Positions 10,987 through 21,899 of a stretch of DNA of 64,000 bases are shown here, in pieces. The translations under genes and the position numbers were made by a program. The notes under the pieces were generated by a model that was not told where the DNA came from, did not search any database, and worked only from the letters and a program-made list of their open reading frames with translations. Origin of the DNA: Paracentrotus lividus. Its lineage: Eukaryota > Echinodermata > Echinoidea > Camarodonta > Echinidae. The stretch lies in NCBI GenBank assembly GCA_940671915.1, contig CALNVZ010003426.1, forward strand, positions 47,749,653-47,813,652. The letters are read 5' to 3'. Each line of letters begins with the position of its first letter. The first letter of the stretch is position 1.

Positions 10987-11838
10987 CTTGCGCACTGCCG
11001 AGGATTATTTTTATATTTTTGAATCGATTTTGAATAGCAAAAGGTTGACGTCCGATAAATTATAGAGACGCATACGCACAGGTGTGTTGTTATCGATTTT
11101 TTTTTGAGTGGCTGTCGCAAGAGGAACTCTTTCCTTTGATTCTTTACATGAATATATTCAATGATACTAATTATCGGTCATCATATCATAACTATAATCA
11201 TTCAGCACACCATTCAAGTATAGAGCGTGTTCTGCAACTACAAATTACTAGTATTCAATGATATAAGCATACAACTAACGTGGAATTGAGCATGTGGGGC
11301 TACAATAATAATTTAACATAAAAATTTCTTCCATGTTCAGGATTCACCTTAAAAATAGAATATGACATAAACTTACCTTGGTCTTTAAAAGCATTTTCAA
11401 CGATATCCTGAGATGGATCTAATTCTTGGGCGTTGCATTCGATGTCGTCTTCTTTTTACCATGTCGGCATGTGTCCGTGTGGTTTGACTTGTTTATATTG
11501 GTCAAAATGACTTACCTAAACTAGTCTTGACTGAGGTAATTGAGTCACTGAGACTGGACTAATATACATTAGTCGTTTTGACTAATTTATAAGCACCAAT
11601 GACTAATTTATGTTTACAGTGAAGAGTTATACTATAAAGTTATGCATGCAAAATACACAAAACAAACATTAGCGGCAAATAGCCCATATGCACACGTGTA
11701 TCAAGATACACTGAACATTGAATACATGACAGGCAAGTGAACCAACAAAATATGTAAGTTTTCTGTCATGTGTTTATGTGGTTCCTTGATCGTGTAATGA
11801 AATATATTTTGGGCTTCTTTTAGGAGGCCCTACATGAA

Positions 11839-13854
11839 CTAAACACAACACAAAAAGAAAGTTCCCCCTATTTCAAATATCAATAATTTTTGAAATAGGA
11901 GGAGTTAAAAAAATCTAATTATATGTCCATGTAAGGAATTTAATTAGCTACCAGCGAAGCAAATTTTAGGAAAAATCACGAAGTCATGCTTCAGTGAGCA
12001 ATGGTTGAATGCAAAAATATCATTTTTGGAAGTTCACAAGCCTCAAATCACAACTTTGATTCAATGATATCGGACCAATTTTTAGATTTTAAACATTTCA
12101 CGCATCAGAATGTACACAGAACGTGCTTCCAAACATACGGAAAGGACATTTGCGTAAAATTTCACGGTTGAGTGAGCACGCAGCAAAAAATGCCAAAACT
12201 GCGATTGTTACTTCTTTTTCATAGTAAAATTGATAAAATATGATGGGATTCATGTCTAGGAAGAGTGTTTTTAACTTTTGCAAAAAATTTAAATCAATTC
12301 ACAGTTGAATGAACACCATAAAATACCATGTGAAAAACACTAAGAAAGTATTCTTTCCATTTTGTACACTAAAAATCATGTGAATATATGTTTTTGTATT
12401 ATTTTTATGACCGGTGCACGTGTGTACATGATCCTATTGCATTTATTAAAAAAAAAAAAAAAATCATGCTTCAGTGAGCACGTGGCACTGGCAAACCTGT
12501 TTTTTGATTTAGAGACAAAAATTAAATTGCTTACTTTGCTTAACCATAACAATTCGTTTGAAAACATTCATTTGATTTCATTTTTGCAAAAATCCCGATT
12601 TTTTATGCTTCAGTGAACACAAGATATGAGAAAAACATGAAAAGAGGAAGAAAGTTTGCGGCCCTGGCACGGCCTTATGGCACGTCCGATTCTCAATTTG
12701 ACCTACGTCCCTATTAGTTAATGACCTCTTAAAGATTCTCTCCAAGTTTCAAGAATTAACTCACAGTATAACAACCAAAAAATGACAATGAAAATGGGCA
12801 ATATTTGACTTTTGTCCACTTTTTGTTCAAACTCTATTCATAAAGTCAATGGGGGGGGGGGAAATCAATAAGTAAACAAAAGTCATAATTGCCCATTTTC
12901 ATTGTCAATTTTTTGTTCGTTATACTGTGAGTTAATTCTTGAAACTTGGAGATAATCTTTAAGAGGTCATTAACTAACAGGAACTTAGGTCAAATTAAGA
13001 ATCGGACGTGCCATAAGGCCGTGCCAGGGCCGCAAACTTTCTTCCTTTTTTCATGTTTTTGTCATATCTTGTGTTCACTGAAGCATTAAAAAAAAAAAAT
13101 CGGGATTTTTGCAAAAATGAACTCAAATAAATACTTTCAAACGAATTGTTATAGTAAAGCAAAGTAAGCAATTTAATTTTGGTCTCTAAATCAAAAAACA
13201 GGTTTTCCAGTGCCACGTGCTCACTGAAGCATGAATTTTTACATAAATGCAATAGAATCATGTACACACGTGCACCGGTCATAAAAATAATACAAAAACA
13301 TACATTCACATGATTTTGAGTGTACAAAATGGAAAGAATACTTACTTAGTGTTTTTCACATGGTATTTTATGGTGTTCATTCAACCGTGAATTGATTTAA
13401 ACTTTTTGCAAAAGTTAAAAACACTCTTCTTAGACATGAATCCCATCATATTTTATCAATTTTACCATGAAAAAGAAGTAACAATCGCAGTTTTGTGATT
13501 TTTTGCTGCTTAATTGCTCACTGAGCCGTGAAATTTTACGCGAATGTCCTTTCCGTATATTTGAAAGCATGTTTTGCGTACTTTCTGATGCGTGAAATGT
13601 TTAAAATCTAAAAATTGGTCCGATATCATTGAATCAAAGTTGTGATTTTAGGCCTGTGAACTTCAAAAAATGACATTTTTGCATTCAACCATTGCTCACT
13701 GAAGCATGACTTCATGAATTTTCCTAAAATTCACTCCCCTGGTAGCTAATTAAATTCCCTACATGGACATATAATTAGATTTTTTTAACTCCTCCTATTT
13801 TAAAAATTATTGATATTTGAAATTGGGGGAACTTTCTTTTTGTGTTGTGTTTAG
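11839..13854. mobile_element. 2-kb long palindrome (foldback-type element)
   Basis: The left arm from CTAAACACAACACAAAAAG (11839) to about 12850 is the reverse complement of about 12870-13854, which ends CTTTTTGTGTTGTGTTTAG. The arms are ~1 kb each, and by eye well above 90 percent identical, with small indels. The spacer is only a G-run near 12851-12860. Open frames in the arms (12098-12283, 12362-12616, 12995-13327) appear as mirrored pairs with no known motif and are not called genes. Near-identical arms mean a recent origin or ongoing arm correction. Confidence 0.85.
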
Positions 13855-14111
13855 ATTAAAGCATGTAAACACATGGCAAATTTTGTGGGTTTTTTTCTTT
13901 GATAAGGAACTGGGTACACGACGGACAAAATTTTAGTGATGTGGAAAACGATTATAAAGGCCTTGTTTATAATTATCGCGGTCGTTGAGAACATACTTAG
14001 GCCTGCCCGGACTTATTGCATAAATCTTCTCCTCCGTCTTCCTTCTTTTTCTTTTCCCCCTTTCACCGGCTGGCTTGACTGATTTTGATTCTCCTCTCTT
14101 GTTACCCACAG

Positions 14112-14201
14112 GTAAACGATAATGGTATTCTTTCATTTGGAAATCAATACACAGAATATGAAGGGCCACAACCGGTGTTCCCCATTGGACCCGATCTCGA
14201 G
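14112..14201 (+). CDS. NIDO-domain gene, exon 2
   Basis: Ninety-base exon, phase 0 at both ends, 30 residues. The acceptor is a pyrimidine-rich tract ending CACAG (14107-14111) and the donor is GTAAGC at 14202. It encodes the 'V-N-x-N-G-x-L-S-F' strand (VNDNGILSFGNQYTEYEG) followed by PVFPIGPDLE. This is the hallmark glycine-asparagine turn near the start of a NIDO domain. It joins in frame to exon 1 (…KYWKIF) across a 7.6-kb intron that contains a whole DNA transposon and a 2-kb palindrome. It joins exon 3 in frame across 683 bases. Antisense open frames here are shadows of this exon. Confidence 0.9.
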
Positions 14202-14884
14202 GTAAGCCTACACTGTCCATCATATATCTAGAATTAATTGCCTAGCGGAACGCAGAACACATGTAAGAGGAAAGGGCATGCTGTCAAAAATGCTAAAGAT
14301 GCAGACAATGCAATGCAATGCATAAAATCATGGTTTTTGGACGCTTCGATTTTTCTGAACTACTTTATCACCATGTGACCATAAAGTTTACTGTAGTGAG
14401 TGGTATGGATTTCGAAACGTTGGTGATCTTAGAGAGGTTTATGATATGCCCATGTTTCAATTATTTTTTGGTGCTGCCCGCCATGGCATAGGCAAGGACG
14501 CCGTGTTGCGATCACCCTTCATAGGGAAGGGGAGGTATAATCAACCAATCGTCCAATTTTGAGGGGTTTCCCTGGCATGCTTGTGCCCTGTGTCAATGTT
14601 AGTATGATTCAAGTATTTGCTGATTTACACAATTACTGATTTTGGCCTTTATGACTGTTTATTGCTATCCATATTCATAAAAATACAAAATACGAGATTC
14701 AGATAGTTGGGTTCATTGTATGGCATCGTTTATTCATTATCACACACGGTCTATCGTATGGTATCATCAGAGCACACATGTTATATGAAATTTTTACATA
14801 GGAAAGAGATAGATGCATTCTCAAATTATTACCCTGTTCTACCAGTTTATCTGCTTTTTCCAAACACTACCTTAATTTATACAG

Positions 14885-15018
14885 GAAACGACTGAGCAAG
14901 AGAGGATTCTGATCGCTCCATTCTGGGCTAACGTCGATATGACCGATGTCGGCTATGTTTATTATCGACAAACTACAGATCAAGATCTCCTCGATCGAGC
15001 TTCGGCAGATGTACACAA
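14885..15018 (+). CDS. NIDO-domain gene, exon 3
   Basis: Exon of 134 bases: 44 codons plus two bases. Acceptor ATACAG ends at 14884 and donor GTATGT starts at 15019. It encodes the NIDO core 'ILIAPFWANVDMTDVGYVYY' then RQTTDQDLLDRASADVHK. The 'APFWADVD...G.VYYRET' block is the most conserved part of the family. The exon ends with two bases (AA) of a split codon, so the next exon must contribute one base. The next exon I can see (56034) starts in phase 0. Joining the two directly shifts the frame and meets a TAG stop, so one exon lies unrecognised or missing in between. Reading through the donor gives a stop a few codons later. Confidence 0.9.
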
Positions 15019-15680
15019 GTATGTGCAGAGTAATTAATAGTAATATCAATCTTACGATGTCGATGAAAAAAGGATATTCAATTCTTAAATGGTGGAAATG
15101 ATTCTGGTTCTTTGGGATGAAGCATCAATCTCTTTGCTACGATTTTTGGGGGTATATTCACAGTATATAATTAATATAAATAACTTATTGTAGGCCTGTA
15201 CTGATTTGTATAATGAAAATAATATTTAAATAATATTAAAAAATAAATAAAACACAAAATACAAAACAATGAAATATATAGTCAAAGTATTTACTGAAGG
15301 GTCTTATAATTTCAAATGATATCTTAAAGTTAATGATTTCCAACATTTTCAGCAAATTCCAGACATAGTAGAGTCATTGTAGTTTTTAAAAAATATATTA
15401 AATACATATGCCCATAATTTTCCTACACATGCAGGTAATATGGGCACTTTGGTGATGACGTCAACATTTGAATATTGGCAAGACAGGGGGGGGGGGTGGT
15501 CATAATTGCTTTTCTTCACAATAAAAGTTAGGGCAGTAGTTATTGATTCATATAAACAAAGATTAGACTTTGTGTCATTTTGTAATTTGATGCAAATTAG
15601 GCAAATGAGCTTAGGGTTCCCATATTACATGCATGTACCCTACATGTGATATGAACAAACAAAAGCGATTATAATATAGA

Positions 15681-15839
15681 TATAGTGACTGCCATGAGGG
15701 GCAATAGTTGTTTCTAAAGCTCGAGGGGGCCTTCCATCCAGCTATGACCCCGAGGCTTGCCGAGGGGTTATAGCTTAAAGGAAGGCCCCCGAGAGCCTTT
15801 AGAAACAACTATGCCTCGAATATTAAGGCAGTCACTATA
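15681..15839. repeat. 159-bp hairpin (imperfect palindrome)
   Basis: TATAGTGACTGCC at the left matches GGCAGTCACTATA at the right. Inside, GTTGTTTCTAAAGCTCGAGG pairs with the GGGAGCCTTTAGAAACAAC side, and CTATGACCCCGAGG pairs with CCGAGGGGTTATAG. It stops five bases before the end of the Crypton-like frame at 15844, so it is either that element's terminal structure or a MITE that truncated it. Confidence 0.8.
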
Positions 15840-15843
15840 TATT

Positions 15844-16278
15844 TTATATACCGAAGAAAAACTCACCATTTTTTATTTGCCTAGCACCAGCGTAGAACCT
15901 CTGCAGAACATTATCCAGCTCTGAATTTGGCAGTTCGTTCACGCTACTCGCTAGATCTAGATATTCTTCAAAAACATTCACGGCAAATTTCACGGAATTT
16001 TTAGTGTTCTTACTATCTGCTGCATGAATTAAATCACGCAATGGATCTAGGCCTATATCTATATCTTCATCCAAATGTTCGAATCGCGGAACGCTGTCCT
16101 GTGCCTTTGTTGCATTAAGTTCACGTAAAAAGGTAAACAAATCCAAATTAACCGCCTTGAAAGTTTCGTACCGTCTGAGCTGCGCAATCGTCCGTAGCAA
16201 CCTAATGTTAGCAATCAATTTATTACATTGCGAATATACGGTGTCTGCGCTCGCACAAAACACAGATCGTATCAACAA
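15844..16278 (-). pseudogene. Crypton / KIAA1958-ZMYM-type N-terminal fragment
   Basis: The open frame gives 144 residues on the minus strand and is open to a stop near 16340, with no ATG in frame (the listed start is TTG). Residues 91-107 (NTKNSVKFAVNVFEEYL) and 120-136 (ELDNVLQRFYAGARQIK) match the region that precedes the tyrosine-recombinase-like domain in KIAA1958, ZMYM and QRICH1-type proteins, which derive from Crypton DNA transposons. The usual continuation ('NG..Y...SL..IR..L' and the recombinase core) is absent: the frame stops just before the hairpin at 15681-15839. It is thus a 3'-truncated relic or one exon of a split gene. A CCAAT-type motif lies upstream (about 16388), but a promoter is not proven. 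Such sequences occur in many copies in marine invertebrate genomes. Confidence 0.55.
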
Positions 16279-16499
16279 TTGACTGCCGTTGAAAAAATGA
16301 CTATTAAAAACGCCTATTGAACGATGACTATTGAACGCTCAGCCTCCCTGGCCAGGTCTGGCTAAAACTATGACCAGACTTTTGACCAATCAGAGGACAG
16401 GATTATTCAACATTCTTAGCATGAGTTATATAATCTGTTTTATTTTGCAATATTTTCAATTTTATACCTTGTAATGGTCATGAAGGATCGTGTGGTAGA

Positions 16500-16620
16500 T
16501 GATAAAAAAAAAAAGAAAAAGAGAGGGAAAATATGAAAGGCCATGCTTTGTATTCGAACCGGGGACCTCAAAGACGCAAGTCAAGTGCGTTATTGATAGA
16601 CTGGAGTATTCCCTATATAC
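16500..16620 (-). repeat. tRNA-derived SINE relic
   Basis: The minus strand carries a B-box in good context (GGTCCCCGGTTCGAATACA) after ACTTGCGTCTTTGA, and a purine-rich tail (AAAAAAAAAGAAAAAGAGAG on the + strand, 16504-16525). The A-box half is weak. Not a complete tRNA. Confidence 0.5.
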
Positions 16621-16858
16621 GGATACACGTAAACGGAAAGTGCAGTTTTCAACTCCAATACGGTAAGTTAAATAAAGGCATGATTCCGACTTCTGATTAA
16701 AAAAAAAAAAAAAAAAAAAAAAAATGGAACATATGTTGAAGAGAATTTCCTTGTCTACAACTTATTAAAATTTCAGAGAAAATTAAAAAGAATGACGGAG
16801 GGATTTCTCGTGAAAGGTGGGAATGCAGATTTGAGTTTCAACAAAAAGTCCTCCCTAA

Positions 16859-17264
16859 AGGCAAGCTCACTCGATGCGACTTGCTGCGGTGCGATTTTTC
16901 AGGAAAACTTTAATATTATTTGATACAAACCTTCAAACAAGGAAATCCATACTGTCCAAAGTTGTGGGTATTTCTATGAATACCGAAATAGAAATTCAAG
17001 GCGATTGCGACCCCCTTCTCTATATAATTTCATATTGTTTCCAAACCGCAGTGACGTCACAGCGATCTTGCGATTTTAACATAATTTGACCTCTACTCCT
17101 AATCAAAGGCTCGCATTGGAACACAATTTCGAATACATTGTTCCTTTACAATTTTTAACTCTCATGACATAATTTTGCATGTTTCAAATGTCGCATTAAT
17201 AATGCAAGCTACCATTTGTTTTAAAAAATCGCATCGCAGCAAGTCGCATCGTGTGAGCCCGCCT
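16859..17264. mobile_element. PIF/Harbinger-like MITE, copy 1
   Basis: The left end AGGCAAGCTCACTCGATG is followed by CGACTTGCTGCGGTGCGATT. The right end is its reverse complement (GCAGCAAGTCGCATCG, then TGTGAGCCCGCCT). The TIRs are about 45 bases. The flanking triplets are both TAA (16856-16858 and 17265-17267), the TWA target site of PIF/Harbinger elements. It is 406 bp long with no protein; the frame 16874-17089 is incidental. Confidence 0.85.
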
Positions 17265-17420
17265 TAATAAAGATTAAATGCAAAATTAGCAAAAATGGCA
17301 TGCCTCTAATAATAGTCACTTTATTAATGATGCATTTCTTAAAACAAAGAATGAAGACAATCATACAGAACGGGTATGTCCTCAGCTACAAAAAATTGAA
17401 ATTTGGGCGAATATTTAGGG

Positions 17421-17554
17421 AATATTGGATGGCCTTGAGTGGGATGCGCAGAAATATTGTGCGAGCTGAAGAACAATATTGGATGAGTCGGAGACGAGTC
17501 TTCTGCGAGTAACAATATTTCTACGCATCCCACGAAAAATGATCATCCAATATT
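17421..17554. repeat. 134-bp hairpin
   Basis: The GTGGGATGCGCAGAAATATTGT arm (17439-17460) pairs with ACAATATTTCTACGCATCCCAC (17512-17533) with one mismatch. Outer AATATTGGATG and CATCCAATATT also pair. It is followed by a TTA microsatellite (17551-17567). Nature unknown; probably a transposon end. Confidence 0.75.
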
Positions 17555-18562
17555 ATTATTATTATTTAGATACCCCCACAAAGCTAAACATAATTTTTTT
17601 TTTTAAATAATAATATTAAATAAAAACTTTAAAAAAATATTACTCACCATTTTTAGCATGGTGACTGAAGTTTCCAATATAAAAAAGTTAACAATGTTTG
17701 AATTCCAACTCTCAGAAACAGATTAACTCCAACATATTTACACGTTGAAAAATGAACTCGAAGTATTTACATGATAAATCGGCAAACAGAGGAGTTTTTG
17801 GTGCGGTGGCCATGTTCGTTTATAGCAGGAGTAGTAGTAGTAGTACCGGTACGTAACAATGAATTCACACACATTGCATTGTTACGTAAATTCTCACATA
17901 AATAGACGCGTCGTCTGCATAATTATGAAAAGTGCAACTAATACGCAATGAAATTTCATTGTGACGTAACAATAACTTCATGCGCACAGTCATTTATTAA
18001 CCAATGATAATCTTGTGGGCGGGGCAAAATATTCATTTAATCCAATATGGACAATATTGGATTGTTTTCATAGGCATACACGTTGAAAATCTGTTTTAAT
18101 ATTTTGTCTCTTTGAAACAACCTCGCAAGACGTCAAAAAATATCTGGGCCTCTAAAACCCTACATCTAAATAATAATGACCAATATTTACGGAGTGAGTC
18201 AAATTTCATGATTTTAATGACGTCATAAAAGTAATATGGACAATTCACAGAGTTAAATACGCACTAAACTAGAGTGCGCGCTACCCATAGTGCGTGTACA
18301 AACGAAAGGTTCCTAATTGAAGATGGGCTCGCACGCGCGAATCAGGGCAAGTAACCCGGAAATTGGGTAAGCTACGATGTGTAAATGCATTGGGACGACC
18401 TGCGAGGATCAGGGCATTTAGAAGAGGAAAAATTCAATAGAAAAAAGCTGGATGTGATAGGAAGAGTAGGGCAAGGATAAAGAGCAATATTTGATAATGC
18501 TCCCTCTTTACATCAAATATTAGCAAACAGTTTATGAATGGAAATAAAAGCAATACTTTCAA

Positions 18563-19632
18563 CACTCAAAGTTCAGGGAGTTTGACACGATTTTAGTATT
18601 TTGCTGACATCGGTCCGAAAAATTGGCTGAAATTGTTCATCGAGGAGGTCAGTCACTTTATGTATGATTATTTTTTATTCAATAGGATATTATCGACTAT
18701 TAAATAATATTATTTCATAGATTCTAACTGGTTGCGATTTATTTCGAAGAGTTTGCAATCATAGTAAAAGCAGCAGTCTACAGTTTTATACGAGAATCAA
18801 CGGTGCCGTGGACCGCGCCCACCGGGCTAGCATCACTGCTCAACACTGTAGCGCGTCTCGTGTTTCATGCTGGTTTTCGCTTAGAGGCATAAAAACACCG
18901 TCAACATCATTTCAAAATCAATCCTAACAATTCATTTGAATTCATGGTGACTTAACTGTCACAAATTCCGTCTCCTTAATATACACTTATTTTATTTATA
19001 TGATATTTCTGATCTGATATGCTATGAATTTTAATAAATAAGGAATTTTAGTACAAGTTGTATGACGGAGACCTTGTCTATTGCTTGTCCGTGTATTATG
19101 TATGGGGCGAGAAAAGTGACGTTGGCAAAAGTAAAATTTTTTACAAAATTCCTTATTTTTCAAAGTTCTTGGGAAAACAGATTGAAAATATTTTCTAAAC
19201 TAAATCACCATATATTTAGGAGACGGAATACGTAACAGTTAAGTCACTATGAACTGAAATGAATTTTTATTATTGATTTGAAAATGACGTTGACGGTGTT
19301 TTTATGAATTCTAGGTGAAAACTAGCATGAAACACGAGACGCGCTACAGGGTGGAGCAGTAATGCTAGCCCGGTGGGCGCGGTCCACGGCACCGTTGAGT
19401 CTCGTATAAAACTGTAGACTGCTGATTTTACTATGATTGCAAACTCTTCAAAATCAATCGCAACCAGTTAAAATTTATAAAATAATACTATTTAATAGTC
19501 GATAATATCCTATTGAATGAAAATAATCATACATAATATGACTGACCTTCTCGGTGAACAATTTCAGCCAATTTTTCGGACCGATGCCAGCAAAATAGTA
19601 AAAATCGTGTAAAACTTCCTGAACTTTAAGTG
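18563..19632. repeat. 1-kb inverted repeat at the left edge of block A
   Basis: The left arm from CACTCAAAGTTCAGG (18563) to about 19050 is the reverse complement of about 19135-19632, which ends CCTGAACTTTAAGTG. The arms are ~490 bases with some divergence; the inner pair is AATAAGGAATTTT / AAAATTCCTTATT. Duplicated block A begins inside the right arm (19326). Block B has only the part from that point on. Confidence 0.8.
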
Positions 19633-21189
19633 AAAATAGAAAAAATCTGCCCAATAAGACTTGCAAAACTAAATGAACAATTTGAAGATCAAATGATTAA
19701 TCAGACAATATAAGTGGATGGGGGTGCCATAAAAATACAAATAATTTTACCATGGCAACAAAACTAAAAGCTTAATTTTTTGGGCCTAAAAATATGTGAA
19801 AACAAGGTCATTTTTAAAGCGAATTGTGAATACTTTTATATAAAAAAATCAGGACAAATAATATATTTTTGGAACGAGCTTGGCTAACTGAATTTAGAGG
19901 TACAAACGTAAACAACGATATTTTATTCGACTGTGGCTCAGGAGTGAATGAATATGCATGAGATTAGAAGAGAGAAAGAACGTATACGTATGTGGTCGCT
20001 AGCTGCGTACGTTGCCCTGATATAAAATGGCGGCGGTCCGTTCAATCGGGAACGTTGAATTTTCTAAGTGAGCCCTCTAGTGTTTGGGGTATGTAACTCT
20101 ATGGGACAATTTGAGTCTCGACGCCATTTTGATGACGTCATATAATTGAGGCATCAATGAGTCATGGAATTACATGTATGATTCATACTCTATCGAAATA
20201 TGCATAAAAAAAATTTGGGGATCCCCTTTCATTCTGCAGAGCTACAGCGAATTTAAATAGGCATTGTTTTTGGCCATATATGGCCTATAGGACCTAAGGG
20301 AGAGTTTGCGCGGGCGCATGAAGCAAACTCAGATGGATGCTCATTTTTTTTTCAATTTCTCGTCGCAAAAAGCTGATCAAGGAATATAAATGTTTAGAAT
20401 TATAATATCAATGCAAAAAAAAAGCAATTCTAGTGTTCGTAACGTTATACGCGAAAACGCGCATGCATATACCTACGCGCGCGAAATTTTTTGAAATGCT
20501 TAAAATGACCTGAAACATACTCGGTCAAAAAGTGATTTAAGCATTTAAAAATTTTGACGTGCACGTCGTGACCTTTGGGTGACCATGCATTACAGGGTGG
20601 GAGGGGGGGGGGGGTAGGTGTTAATCTTCAGCCATCAAAAGTTATCATGAATCAGCTTAAGGGGTAAGGTTCGTTTGTTATTTTGGCATCATAAATATTT
20701 TCTTTCTATTTTTTTTTTCCTGGGGGCCTGCATCTGCGCCCCACACAAATTTTGTGCGAGAAGACTTTCCTGCCGTGGAATGGGCTTGCAACGATCGTCT
20801 GCGTTCGTGGAGCGGGGTGAAGCGGGGATGGCCGCACCCTTTCGTGAACACAGGGGGGGGGGCTTTTCTCGAAAGGGTGGGTTGAGGAGGGGAGTAAAAT
20901 TAACGCACCCATTCGGGAACACCAGGAGGGGGGGGGGGGCTTTTCTCGAAAGGCTGTGTTCAGTAGTTTTTCCTGAAAGCCAGTCGTTTTTATGAAAATT
21001 ATTCACTAAATAATAACAATATATTATTAATAGATTATAATAGGAGAAATAGAGGAGAGCTTGCATTGTTTGTTATTGATATTGAAGTTCATAATTTTAG
21101 ACCCCCCAAGCGGCTATAGCCCAATAGTCCACTGGTCCGATAGTCCGCGGCCACGCTGCGGGTCCGGTAGTCCGCAGGGGGGGGGTAGT

Positions 21190-21385
21190 GTTCGTTATTC
21201 CGAACTTTCGTTATTCCTAAAATAGAAAAAGGTTCGTTATTCCTAAAATAGAAAAAGGTTCGTTATTCCGAAAAATAGAACAAGGTTCGTTATTCCGAAA
21301 ATAGAATAAGGTTTGGTTTTCCGATAATAGAATAAGGTTCGTTATTCCGAAAATAGAGAAAGGTTCGTTATTCCGAAAATTGAGT
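21190..21385. repeat. TTCGTTATTCCG minisatellite (block A)
   Basis: About seven units of GGTTCGTTATTCCGAAAATA plus GAAAAA, ~26-28 bp each, with small variants. The matching array in block B is at 37525-37722. Confidence 0.85.
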
Positions 21386-21833
21386 TATTACTGCCAGAGC
21401 GAATGGATTAAGATAGTTGGGGACTGTGTTTTGGTCACCCGTGAATAACTTCCAGTTAAGGGGGATTATTGGGGGGCCGGGGGGGGGGGTGTCATTATTT
21501 AACAGCATCTGCAGTTAAATTTTGATTTTCGGAGAAAGTATCAAAGGCGACTTTTACTGATAAAGAATTAGTTTCGCTTCTAAAGTCGGGCCGTTTAACA
21601 GTCCATAACTAAATAATTTCTTCCGCAATTGTTTTCGTTCTGTCTTTATAGAAAATTTGAAAATTATTTAGATGAACAGCATCTGCTGTTAAATTTTAAT
21701 TTTCGTAGAATTTATTTCACAAAATTATCAACGGCGACTTCTTCCGGTAAAGAATAAGTTTCATTTCTAAAATTGGTCCGTTATCACTCAATAACTAAAT
21801 AATTAATTTCGCAATTGTATCCCGTCGTTATTC

Positions 21834-21864
<31 letters not shown>

Positions 21865-21899
21865 GGGGGTGGCTGAAGGGGCTTAAAATCACGAATGTA

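Larger units (their letters stand above)
8640..11455 (-). pseudogene. Spliced HTH/DDE transposase pseudogene
   Basis: Four minus-strand exons can be assembled in frame. The first is about 11455-11377 (KEDDIECNAQELDPSQDIVE…, donor GTAAGT). The second is 10546-10385 (STTDEASQTKYHSNTLHLTY… SSSDDSCFYY, donor GTGAGT). The third is 10252-10149 (GDHAELFVQLSEREDIKIRY…, donor GTATTT). The fourth starts at 9334 after TTTTTCAG. Exon 4 opens with VYEEFIMTLFRLRRGFTNRG LADAFGIG, an HTH_Tnp_4 match. It then frameshifts repeatedly but keeps IIECTEIF (first acidic site, D changed to E), TWSSYKHHNNLKLLG, VMADR (second site) and TRRIESGGIHVERAIGRFK (catalytic E region). The first codon of exon 1 is unclear because a TAA precedes it. 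All key regions survive in order, so the decay is recent. It is inactive as read. Confidence 0.75.
7356..11621 (-). mobile_element. 4.27-kb DNA transposon with HTH/DDE transposase (ISL2EU/IS5-like), decayed
   Basis: The left end CACTGTAAACATAAATTAG (7356) and the reverse complement of it ending TTTACAGTG at 11621 form a TIR of at least 22 bases. It extends, less perfectly, through a TTAGTC-rich subterminal region. The flanking bases repeat AA, compatible with a 2-bp target duplication. On the minus strand it encodes a four-exon transposase with an HTH_Tnp_4-like and a DDE_Tnp_4-like domain. That domain pair is known from PIF/Harbinger and ISL2EU (IS4EU) elements. The 2-bp duplication favours ISL2EU. 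A 66-bp tandem array sits near one end, and a tRNA-type SINE (10913-10986) has inserted. The element lies in NIDO intron 1. Confidence 0.75.

Noticed and set aside
12362..13327. Open frames in both arms of the 2-kb palindrome
   Set aside because: They are the same frame seen twice in inverted arms, start in low-complexity DNA and show no conserved motif.
20675..21066. Overlapping open frames of 106 and 125 residues on both strands
   Set aside because: Both arise from G/C homopolymer-rich repeat DNA and mirror each other. The equivalent frames in block B (37028-37433) have different lengths because of indels. No domain.
21190..21385. CRISPR-like regular repeats
   Set aside because: Units are contiguous minisatellite copies without unique spacers, and the DNA is eukaryotic.
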